NCBI GenBank assembly: GCA_013115125.1
Contig: JABANN010000089.1
Coordinates: 1-64,000 of the forward strand
Direction: 5' to 3'
Length of the DNA stretch: 64,000 bases
DNA from: Perkinsus olseni
Lineage: Eukaryota > Perkinsozoa > Perkinsida
Shown: in pieces, positions 28,083 to 38,563 of the stretch
Numbering within the stretch: the first letter of the stretch is position 1
Layout of the letters: every line of letters starts with the position of its first letter
Position numbers and translations under genes: made by a program
Notes under the pieces: generated by a model
What the model was told of the DNA's origin: nothing
Databases searched by the model: none
Seen by the model: only the letters and a program-made list of their open reading frames with translations

Positions 28083-31000
28083 ATGAGCGAGTCTCTAGGG
28101 CTAGCTCCGAGCCAACAAGGGAAGCCTCCGATAGTGCTCGAGGAAGAGGTAAGCTCTATCGAGGACCGCGGAGACTCAAACGTATGCTGAGTAGGTCGAC
28201 GAGAATTATGAGCCGACAGAGGAGGAGATACTCGAGTACGCCGAGTGGATTGGCATGGACGTCGCCGAAGACCAAGACTTGTTCTGGATCGCCAAGGAGG
28301 GTATAGTCTTGGAAACTAGGCGGAGCGAAGCTCCTTTCGATCCAAGGTCTGAAGGCGCCTCTGCCGGCTCCGTGGAAGCCTTGCCAGACGGCAGAGGAGG
28401 ATATCTTTTACTTCAACTTCGAGACGGGAGAGAGCGTCTGGGACCACCCATGCGATGAGTATTATAAGAAACTCTTCAATGAGAATAAACAGAAGAAGGA
28501 GCTCAAGAAGGAGCGGGCAGATCCTCGAGGTGGTGGGTCCGGTCCTTACGGACGCCTCACAACTTCTCATCCAAGTCCGATGTTGAATTCCTCGTCGAAA
28601 TTTTATGAGAAGTAGTGGGGCACCCTTTGCGTATTCTACCTGTGCTGCAGAGGATTCAAAGGCTGATAGTATAGCGGCTGGCGACGAGCCGCTCACAACT
28701 GAAAAGAAGAAAAAGAAAAAGAAGAAGTCGAGTGGTGCTGAAGAGGTGATCACACGGCATGTGCAGAATCGATCCGAAATGGGAAGTTCCAGTACAGGTT
28801 GTCGGACCATCGCCACCGCCGGCTCTGCCTCTTGCCCCTCCACCACCTTCCGGTGCGGATCCGCGAGCAGTCCCGCCCTTACCTGGTCTTGGCGATATAA
28901 TTAGAACGTCCATGGACTTCCCTACTGCGCGGAATCCTGGGGACAGGTTAGCAGCGGCACAGTCAATCTATACCATAGCCCCGATACATCAGGCCGGTCA
29001 CATCAGCACGCGATACTGATCCTTCCAAGGAGGTTGCCGCGATTAGGGCGAAGAACGGTAGAGAACTTGCCGTCCTCGAGGCGGAGCATGCGACTGCTCT
29101 GGCCGCGATGCGAGAGCAGAATGAGAAGGTTAGAACGATGGTGTGAAGGCAGCGACACTGCGCTCGGACTAGGTCATGACGAGCACCCGGACAGACTTCA
29201 ACCGAGCTCTGTCTCGCATGACCGAGGCCCACAATGAGGAGCGACACAAGCTGTTGGCTGAGCATGAACGGAAGATGCACGAAGAGCGGAAGAAGTTGGA
29301 AGCTGAGATGGCCAGAGAGAAGGAACGCATGGAGAAGGCGAGTCTTCCTCGAGTCCAGCCTATGCAATCACATTGTAGCTGTTTAGGAAATGCGCAGGGA
29401 GATAGAAAGGGAGGTGGAAGGTCAGAGAGAGATTCTCAGAGCAAATGCACAGCAGCAGATCGAGAGGGATATTCTCGACGCCGAAAGGTAGGTGGATAGT
29501 TGTTTGACTTCTCCTACTAGTCTCCGACGTGTTATACGTCCACTGCCCGGCAACGACTCTGTACCGCTCCGTAGGTCCTGCCGAGAGGCCGAGTTGTCTG
29601 TCATTAACGCGGAGCATGCTAGAGAGATTGAACGGCTAGTGGAGGAACACTGTGAGGCTGTCCGGAAGCTGCGGCAACAGCAAGGAGAGGAGATACACCG
29701 CATGAAAGCGGAGCATAGAGACGTGAGTTTGGCCCTTTCCTCTCAGCTGTATTGGATCATTCCTCTCAGGTGGGGGATCGTTTAGGTGTTGAGCACAGGC
29801 AGCGTCTTGAGGGAGACCGAGCCAGGGAGTACTCGAAAACAAACAGTGGTGCTGAAGAGGTAGGCTGTCAATCCTTCGCCCGCCCTCAGGCAATCGTTCA
29901 GGGTAAGCGTCGGCGAGAGATTGAGGCTCGCCTGGAGCAGGAAATACGACCCGAGCTTGAGCGGCGGCGTCTCAGGCAGGAGATGGCACCGAGAATAGAA
30001 GCGGAACTCCGTCCACGAGTCGAGCGAGATTTGCGTAGCGAACTGGAGGAGATAAACGCTCGTCGGCGTGGGGAGATCGAGAAGGAAGTGCGGCACGAAA
30101 TTGAGATGGAGTTGAAGCAGAGCGGGGCGGTTGTCGAGGCCGTTCGACAAGACCTCCGTTTTGAGCTTCGAGGGCCGATAGAGGCGGAACTCCGGGCGGG
30201 CCTGGAGGGAGAGATGAGAGAGACGGTTGAAGGTGAGGTCATGGCACGGCTTCGACGAGACATGCTGAAGGAGCTTGAGAAGGAGCGGGCAATGGTGGCT
30301 GAGCTGCAGCGCCTAAAAGGAAGCGAGAAGGAGGTCCAAACCGCTGTTGGGGAGAAGGAACTCTCCTTGCGTGGAAGCTCGGTGCTGCTCGACCTGCCAG
30401 ATCTATCCGCCATAAGCCATTGTGGAGGGCCGAGAGAGTCTCGGCTGAGTGGAGACTTCGAGGGGATTCTCAAAATTCTATCGGAGAGGCACAAGCAGCT
30501 CGAGGCGCGCGAACACGATGCTGCAGAGGCACTGTCCGAGAAGGAAGAGAGAATCGCTGCGACGTTACGACGGCTGCACGAGGCCCGGGAGCAGCTCACG
30601 GTGACCGAAGCAGATGCTACACAGAAGGGTCAAGAGATAGCGAGGTTGAGACGGGAGCTGGCTAGCAGGGAGAAGATAACGGCCGCGCTGAGGGACCAAG
30701 TTGCATCACTGGAAGCCGAGCTTCAGAGCGAGAAGCGCAACGCACAGGCAAGCGCGTCGGAAGCCATGCGTGAGCTGAGGCGACGACAGAGGGTTCTCGA
30801 CGAGCGCGAGACAGAGTTGGAGGTAAAGGAGATCAGGCAAGGTGAAGTTATGGCACAGCTGAGGGCGAAGGAAGCAGCCCTGGTCACGGAGAGGAAGCGG
30901 GTCCAGGACGACTCGAATAAGCTGGAGGCTGAGGCGGCGGAGATCGCAACGATGCAACAGACGTTGAAGAGCATAACGCATGAAGTAAAGCATGCGCAAG

Positions 31001-31653
31001 AGGTTAACTCGTCGCCCAATGTTGGACGACGGCCGATGACCTCGAGGCCCGCTACTGATGAAGCAATAATAACGGAGCTCGGGGAGATCAAATCAGCTTT
31101 GGTGCAGCTCTCTGCCCGGGGCTCTCGGCCTTTCGGAACGCGGAATGCTCATTCGGCAACCCGTCCGCGTTCGGACAAAGCGACGGACGACGAGACATCC
31201 TCAGAGAGCGCCCCAGTAGCGCGGAAAGGGGATGGGTTTAATTATTGGATGCACGCTGAGAAGGAGGCTATAGGGGCGGCTAAGAAGCGCATGGCAGCCG
31301 AGCATGCGATGTGCAGGGCGGAGAGGTCCCGACTCGAAATGGAGAGGCAGATCTGGAGGGATCGGATGAGGGAAGCTAAACGCAACGGTGACCACCGGGC
31401 TAAGGGCGAGCTGATGCGGGCCAAGTCGGTCTTGGACGCCCGAGCAGCTGATTACAATGTGTCGGTGGCGGAGTCCCAGGTAGAGTCGGGGAAGCTGGAG
31501 GAGAGAGAGCGGGCGTTAGAGAAGTACTCGGCATCCCGCATGTACCGAGAAAAGCGTCTCAACCCGAACAAACATTACTGGGGAGAGATCCCTCCGCCAT
31601 TACCCTTCTCGTCGACGTGGGCCAAGTACAGTATACCCCAGTTGAAGCCTTAG
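28083..31653 (+). CDS. CEP164: CEP164-like WW-domain coiled-coil protein
   Basis: CEP164 is the distal-appendage protein that docks the mother centriole or basal body at the membrane. Ten exons join in phase: 28083-28148, 28195-28300, 28347-28529, 28651-28745, 28798-28946, 28993-29128, 29173-29337, 29387-29487, 29575-29722 and 29770-31653, giving about 1010 residues. The N-terminal 100 residues match the CEP164 signature: EPTEEEILEYAEWIGMD, FWIAKEGLKAPLPAPWKPC, then the WW core DIFYFNFETGESVWDHPCDE. A poly-Lys run follows, as in animal CEP164. The rest is long charged coiled coil rich in Glu and Arg. The intron after 29337 has a GC donor (AAG|GCGAGT). A 30-nt in-frame segment (29860-29889) has GT-AG ends but is probably retained. 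Confidence 0.85.
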
Positions 31654-31768
31654 TAGTAGCACGCATGCATCCATTGAAGCATACTATGCATACACAGTCT
31701 CAACACTCCGTCGCCCCCTTGTGTTCATTGGGAGAGTCGCTTGATGATGCTCTTGTCTCCATAGTTGA

Positions 31769-32847
31769 ACTCATATCACAAATTTTACCCTGCTCCGCAA
31801 TAATCCCCCAACCTGCAGAGCTCTCAGCGGAGTCTTTTTAATCGCTCTGAGCACCGGCTTGTTTCAAGTTGTCGAGGCAGCGTCGTCGCCTTCATCGAGC
31901 GGTTTCCTACAGCCAGGCGTGGTATATCAACCCGCAGCACCAGCGCCACCAGCGCCTCCTCAAGTGCTCGGCTTCGGCCCGGCACCTCCGTCATACTACC
32001 CTGTGTTACAGCAGCCAGCATGGACGCCCGCTACGATGGGCGCTCCATCTCAAACTGTAGCAGCAGCGAGTCCAACTTGGAATATGGTGGTCATTGGGTG
32101 GATCGTCTCTTTCCTGGTGGGTTTCTTGGGCACCTTCGTTCTGAGACACTACTTCCCCGACCACCATAAGAGCTTCAACAGGATCGCAGAACGTAAGATA
32201 TCCAGCGGAGCGATGCACATATGTTCGAGTTGCCCCATCTCTCAGGTATCGGATCCTCTACTACACCTTATGGTCATATCTTCCGCAGCCCTGCAGAGGA
32301 TAGTAGACCAGAGAGATCCCCGCTTATCATGCACAATCCCCATATGGTGTCCAGTCCCGTCACCGTCCACACCCGCAAAGTTGCTCCTAGAGCCTCAGGT
32401 ATGCTGCGGCCACCAGCTGCTATCGGTCACACTTGCCTGTTTTCCTTTTCAGTTGGACCGTCTAAAAGCGACGGCGAAGCGACGCAGGCTTCGAAGGATT
32501 CGAAGAGGCATCGGACGAGAGACGCTCTGTCGAACGAGGCGCCCCGCAGTCATAGGATCAAGTTGCACCGTAGCCGTCTTGGAGACGATAGCGCCGCGGC
32601 ACATCCAGCGACACGAAGTCGATCGCGGAAGCCGACCGACGAGCGAGCCGGCGCATCGGAGAGGCGGAAACATCATGACGGGTAAGAGAGTTAAGAATGC
32701 GAATGGTGCGGATGTTCAATTTTCGCCGCTCTAGGGTAGAGGTTTCTCATGCTTATCGGTCCTCCCAGGTCTCGCGAAAGAAAGCATCATAAGCATCGCG
32801 AGGACGAAGGAGCCTCGTCTTCCACCAGAAAGAAACTCTATCACTGA
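31769..32847 (+). CDS. Single-pass membrane protein with Pro-rich head and basic tail (5' end unresolved)
   Basis: No family is recognised. Exons ending at 32192, then 32246-32398, 32453-32681 and 32769-32847, join in phase to TGA. The first exon is open from 31769 without an ATG, so a start exon is missing. A hydrophobic run VFLIALSTGLFQVV near 31832-31873 with VEAAS after it resembles a signal peptide. A Pro/Ala/Gln-rich stretch follows (QPAAPAPPAPPQ), then one strong membrane segment, MVVIGWIVSFLVGFLGTFVL, near 32083-32142. The remainder is a polar tail rich in Arg, Ser, His and Lys, ending KKLYH. This suggests a type I membrane protein with a basic cytosolic tail. It lies tail-to-tail with the multicopper oxidase. 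Confidence 0.55.
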
Positions 32848-33991
32848 ATGCGACCATATTATTCATCCACGACCTGTACTTTAACGACTGTAATGTCGAT
32901 TCTTCCACAGTGCTTCACGCGCCATGACCCTTGTGGATCTTTGTGTCTATCTTGTTGGGTTTTACGTGTGTGCAGCAAGTCGAATCTCCTACATTCACAG
33001 CACGGCACGGGCTAAACACAGAATTCCAGGCAAGCTGTTGGTGTAACCATTAAACTGCTCTCCCTGCTATCTTCTAGTGTTTCGCATCTGATAACTTCCC
33101 CAGGAGATGACATCAATTCAATTAAGAAGAATGCCAGTTAGCGTGATTCATATCTTACAACTGCCATGGTGTCAGTCATAGCCGTAATGACGCTCAGAGC
33201 AGAGTGCCTCTGTCGTAATCGGGGGCGCTGACTGATGTGTTGTCATACTCATCGCCATCGAACTGAAAACCCTGCTCTGAAAATGATACTTTTTCAGAAC
33301 CAGTCTACTCTGGAGATCAGAATTGGCAGGGAGCTTCTTTGCAACTAACGTGACGTCAAGTCGAGACTGGGAGACCCTTAGAAGCTCCCACGCAGGAGCC
33401 CTGCGGCAGGACCTATTACTATGAAGCGTGAGCGTCCGAAGCGATGCGATATGGGACAGCGTAGGACATGTAACTGCCTCCCTAGAAAGGCTTGACGTGT
33501 ACAGCCTGCACGGTGCGGGCGCTGACTTTGTGTAATGTGTTCCCCCGCGCAACGATTTTAGAGCTGAAAGTCGGGCCTTGGAAATTATTCGAGATCCTAC
33601 TTTTGGAGATTTGCTCCAGCTACCCGTCCCTGGGTGCTCGAGCAGGGGTACGAACATGCGGGAGTATTGTCAAGAAAAACCTACCTAGTACGAGCTTCCA
33701 TACTTTTTGTGTCTCCGAGATGCGGGGGAGGGCTCGGTGACGCTGTCATAATGCTGCGTCACCATTTGTGGTGTGGAAGGTCCAAATCTGTCTCGCTACT
33801 AAGTGCATTAGCCATACACCGGAGCACACATACACACGGGAGCAGGCAGTTGTTATAGTAGCTCTAGGGTTGCCCGTTCAGGATTCCTCCCGCTGCACTG
33901 TGCCCGCAGCGATATCAGCGAAACAAAATCATAATAATCAAACTTGTTCATAAGGGCACATTCAGTGATTTAAAAACTACTTACACTCAGT
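32848..33991. other. Convergent intergenic region, no protein gene seen
   Basis: The region between the plus-strand membrane protein and the minus-strand oxidase contains only short unsupported frames before the tRNA-Asp gene. Confidence 0.6.
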
Positions 33992-34063
33992 TCCGCGGTA
34001 GTATAGTGGTGAGTATTCCTGCCTGTCACGCAGGAGACCCGGCTTCAATTCCCGGCCGTGGAA
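33992..34063 (+). tRNA. tRNA-Asp (GTC)
   Basis: The cloverleaf has acceptor TCCGCGG paired with CCGTGGA and discriminator A, an A box TAGTATAGTGG, an anticodon stem CCTGC/GCAGG with loop CTGTCAC giving anticodon GTC, and a T loop TTCAATT. The length is 72 nt with no intron. Position 53 is C, where G is almost universal, so the 53-61 pair is C-C; the other four T-stem pairs hold. Confidence 0.85.
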
Positions 34064-34100
34064 TAATCTTTTCTGGTGGGTCCCTTAGTACGAAACCTTG

Positions 34101-36721
34101 TTACTCGACTGTCTGTGCTACGGCGAGCATACCCCTGTCTTCGTGATAGAGTATATGGCAGTGAATAAGTATGCCACCAGTGAAATCAATCGACCAAAAC
34201 CTCACTGTGACACCGCTTGCGCTGAAGTTGAATCCACCCACGGTATCGTACCTGTGCAGAAAAACTACGAGTATCGCTTTGTGACGAAAGCTGCGTCTAG
34301 CCCACTCACCAGTTCCCCAAGATGAAACCAGCTTCCTCTGCCTCGTTTTTGCTGTCCTCATCACCAAATTTTACGATCTGCACCGGGTAGGTATGCATGT
34401 GCACTGGATGCTTCAAGTCCCCTTTCTCATAGATCCACTCGTTCAAGTCTCCCAGATGCATTTGGGTGAGATAATCGGTAGCAGACGAGAAGGACTTGCC
34501 ATTCACGGCAAGGTTCCCCACTTGCTGTTGGGCAGCGCGGAAATTGGACACCGAGAATAGTACGCAAAGAACCACTGCCGCGACCACGACCGTAACCGTC
34601 AATGGCTTATCGACACCGAATCGGCTGCGTTCCGCTTGTAACCGCATATACCCATACCCTTTCGAACAGTGGAGCACGAGCCACTTCCACAGAGGGAGCA
34701 TCACTAGGAGAGCCAGGGCGGCAAAAAGCCAGCCCAGGAAAGTCCGCGAGGGAAAAGTTGGATGGTAGTGGCCGAATTTGAGCCGAAACGGGGGAGAGCC
34801 TGCCGAGAGGTTCCTGGTGTCCTTGAGGTAACTAGCAGAGGGCGCTGGGTAGCGCGGTGGCGTTGGAGATCCGGAAGCCGATGATACCGGAACCACGCTG
34901 AGAATCTCTCCGGTGTACCAATAGTTGTCGGGGCTTTTGTGCTGTACACCGACAAATTGGACATGCTGACCGGCATTACGGCAACGTAGGGCAATGTCAC
35001 GGCGAGAGCCGGGAATCAGGATGAAGGATGTTACAGTCCTCGGGCCTTCCGTCAGAGGTATTCCATCGGCAGCAATCACCTAATGAACATCGCATCCTGT
35101 GGACGGCATATACTCATTTCGTACGGGCTGGACTAGTTCAGCGAGTGCAGCTCAAGCTATGCAACAAATCGATATCTACGAATCTCCAAATACAGTGAGA
35201 TCCTCACCCTCATCTCGCATGCGTCGAGAGGAAGAATCGTGATGTTGACATGCGCGGCCACTGGCGGATGGATGAAGCGGAGAACGCCCCATTCGTCGAG
35301 AGGAACTTGGATCGCTGGTGCTGAGACAGGGAAGAGCTAAGCTGACTCGGTACCAGTCTGACAGCGATTCACCAGCGTCCCTACGTACAAACGAGGCCGT
35401 TCGCGAGGTATTTCGAGAAGACTGGTTCGGTTGATTCTCGAACTGCAAGTTCCTCAGGCCTCAGTGAGCTCGGTGGTCCGTTGATGTCACCAGCCTCATG
35501 ACTGTAGAATGGCCAGTCCACACCTGATGCTTGGCAGTCGAAGGTCCGTCGGAAACAGTTCCAAGCTCATCGACGAGAGTGACGAGTGATGGGTTAGCCC
35601 ACCACAGTTGAAGACATCACACCCCAGCCGGAATTTTTTCGAGTGTAATTATGAAGATACCACACCAACAGTCGAACCTTTCCACCACCAACTGTATGCC
35701 ACATGTCATAATTTGGTTAACGAGTCGACTGAAGTCACCCGATGATCGCTCGGAACCGTGTTGCTACGATAAATACAGCGCACTGCGGCAAACGAGACCT
35801 TCGGAAAAACAATCCACGCGGGCTCCTCACCTTGTGAATCCGTGATTGGCTTCGGCTCCAGTTTGTAGCAGTGGAAACAGACATGTCCCAACACTAAAGC
35901 TTCTTCAAATAGGAATTCCTTCTGACCGTTCCTAAGGTGAGAACGAGCGGCAACTGGCAGCCGCTCAGTCAAACGCCACGGCACGACTCACTCAGGACCC
36001 ACGATGAGAGCCCCCGCAAGGCCCTGGCCGACCTGTATGAAGGTACTGCCATGCAGATGGGCGTGATACATATAGGTGCCTAGGAAGACTGCTGTGAGCC
36101 ATCGATCTTGGGAGGCGTGAAGCAGGCCCGTAAGCCAGCGTTGGGGGATCCAACTACCATGTGCATGGTCTTTGAGGATATGATAGACGTAGGTGAGGTT
36201 CTGCCCTGGTTGACACGATACCAAGACATTGTCCTCGTCTGGAGATATGTGCATGCCGTGGACGTGTAGGTTGGTAGCGTTCAACTGGAATGGAGAAATG
36301 CTTCACCCAAGCACGAATAAATGAGGGCAGCACTCTTCCTAGATGATTATTATGCCACGCTCCCTCAGGGGGCTTCAACCGGTTAACGATGGTGATGCGT
36401 AGGGTATCACCAGGTGACACACGTATGGTCGGGCCGACCAGACGGCCGTTGTAGACCCTTGGCCGCCAGTGCTGTATTCCAACCTGCGAGACGGACCATT
36501 GCAAGCCTCATACTGCAGCGTCAGCCTACACTCTCCATCAACTCTGGTTCGGCAAGGTCGAGAATGAGGTCTTGCTCTACGAATGCCGAATGAAGCTGCT
36601 GCAGCAGAGATGTCGCTGAAGCGACGAGCTGAGCGAGGAAACGGAAGCGCATTCGAGGAACGGATTCACAACCTGCAAGGATCCCGACTTCTGCGATCCC
36701 CGAGCTCTTGGCTACCAACAT
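34101..36721 (-). CDS. Multicopper oxidase with an internal transmembrane hairpin
   Basis: A laccase/ferroxidase-type enzyme that couples substrate oxidation to reduction of O2 to water. Clear exons (minus strand, 5' to 3') are one ending at 36334, then 36284-36158, 36079-35992, 35931-35831, 35501-35389, 35320-35208, 35079-34310 and 34251-34101; one small exon near 35.5-35.6 kb and the 5' start are unresolved. All four copper motifs are visible: LHVHG, YHAHLHG, HPVHMH and HCHILYHEDRGM, giving ligands for T1, T2 and T3 copper with Met as likely axial T1 ligand. Domain 2 includes the VIAADGIPL block. Between domains 2 and 3 lie two membrane segments (LFAALALLVMLPLWKWLVL and VTVVVAAVVLCVLF) joined by a Lys/Arg-rich loop. 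This is not usual for the family. Confidence 0.82.
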
Positions 36722-37564
36722 CCCTCACGTGTAATCCCGAAGTCACAGGTCAAGGCGTGCTCGCGAACCATAGAGAGTCTCTATTAGAGACTCCGAATTG
36801 GAGTCTCCGACCACTGTGAGGTTACCCGGAGGTTTCCCGGGGCATTCATGGTAAGCTGGCGATACCCGGAGCATCTCATGTCCATAGCCTCGGGCTCTCA
36901 TCATGCACTAGTCTTCAATTGGTCGCCCCACAGCGCGCGATGTTCCCGCACGCGTGCTCGCGTTAGCACGCACGCGCGATGTACCCGATCGCCACACCGA
37001 TTCTGAAGGGTCGTGGGTGGAGTCGTTGCTGAGCGCAGGAATTCATCAACACACATACTGAAGTGCATACGTACACCACATACGAGTCCCTCTTGTAGAC
37101 GCAATAATGTCACTTGGTTAGAGTGCGCCGTGGATATAGATCTTGAGATTCTGACGGGGAGAGGGCCAAGATAAGCAATCGCAGCAATCGGCTGGGCTCG
37201 TGTTCTGAACTGTAAAAGTCTCTGGCATCAAAAGGACGCTAGATATGGGGAATTTTCACGTGGCAGCGGAATGGCGGCACAAATTTTATTTTCATGTAAT
37301 ACCGTTCCAGTTACCCTTGATCTCTCTTCTAATCAAATGCGTGTGTATTCATGTAACATATAGTCACACGGTTACGATTGAGAATGCGCGGGAGGTGAGG
37401 TACTCATTCTGAGGGTATAGGATCATCTAGAGCAGAGCTGCATGATAGTTGTTGGAGGTGTGGTACTCATTCGGTGTGGGGCCCTTACGAGCATCACGTA
37501 CACAACGAAAAGACGGGCACTGAAGAGAACATCGTAGATACGTAACGCATGCCGTGGTTGTTAT
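36722..37564. other. Intergenic, nothing recognised
   Basis: There are no frames with family or splice support. The tandem words gtgtggtactcatt and gaggtactcattctgag recur near 37395-37475 without a clear unit. Confidence 0.5.
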
Positions 37565-38100
37565 TCAGCCCGCTCTGCGTATCTCCGTTTTCTGTTGCGT
37601 GAGCAAGCTAACCATTGTGCCATCCATAACGTTGGCCATGAAGGTCTCGTCTGAGGGCACGGTCGGCGTGGGCCAGTCACCACATAGCTCCGACTCACTC
37701 CCAAGCTCGATCACTGTATTCGGGACGCCGCATCGCTGTGCTTCATCGGCTATCAGGGCAGCGGCATGTGGTAGAGGCAGCCACTCTCCCGTGGAGTCTC
37801 TCCACTCCCAGCGACCAGCAGGTTCTGATTGAAGAAATACCTCACACGGATAGTTGCATCACGCAACCACCTCACTTCCGATCAACGAGGCTCCGGTCGT
37901 ATTTCCAACGGTGGCGGGCCTGAACACTCATTGCTGATGGACACGCGACAGTGGTGATCCACGAGCATGTAGAAAGCTGAGAGGACGGACAACTTGCCTT
38001 GGATGTGTGCTCGTTGCTTCAGGTGGGGATTGTACCTGATCTCACAATGTCTCACAATAATCGCCTTCTTCACTGCGGATTCTCACTTGCGTTCCGGATT
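37565..38100 (-). CDS. WWE-like domain gene, 5' part unresolved
   Basis: Two coding segments lie on the minus strand. The 5' one (about 38070-37890) reads KKAIIVRHCEIRYNP through PPPLEIRPEPR. The 3' one (about 37855-37565) reads EPAGRWEWRDSTGEWLPL and ends TQQKTEIRRAG before TGA. The W-x-W-x-D...G-x-W start and the closing QQ...T.IRR resemble a WWE domain, a fold that binds ADP-ribose-type ligands in ubiquitin and PARP-pathway proteins. The exon junction between the segments and the start codon are not settled. Upstream exons toward 38430 are possible. Confidence 0.45.
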
Positions 38101-38563
38101 GATTCATTGGGAATGCTGTATTGTTGTATTCATCCCCATCAGGAAGGCTGAGATACAGGAAGGTTTACCAAACGCCCTAGTCACATATCAGGTGATATGA
38201 TCATAGAAAGGCAATTCCGAGTCAACGGCCTTCCTAGTATAATTCTCTGTTCTCATTAAACGGATGGGAATCGTGATGGCACGGCCGATTGAAGCTTTCC
38301 CCATACATTGTGCTGTACGCGGTACATTCGCCACGTCTCTCAGCAAAAAAGCGCCGACTGCCACGCCAAATTAAGGCGCGACACTGCCATCTAGACGGCC
38401 CTAAACTCACCCGATCCAGCAACCCATGGGGGTCTGGTCCACCGTTATATCTGGGGTTAACTGAGTGGATGGCCCATAACTCAAGAGCATCGTCTCACCC
38501 TGCCCGCCAACGAACTCGACTTCAGCGGCATTCACGGCGTAATTGGTTACTGCGTCATTGAAG

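Noticed and set aside
29782-30599. Long minus-strand frames (up to 233 codons) opposite the CEP164-like coiled coil
   Set aside because: They are Ser/Arg-rich mirror images of Glu/Arg codons in the sense frame.
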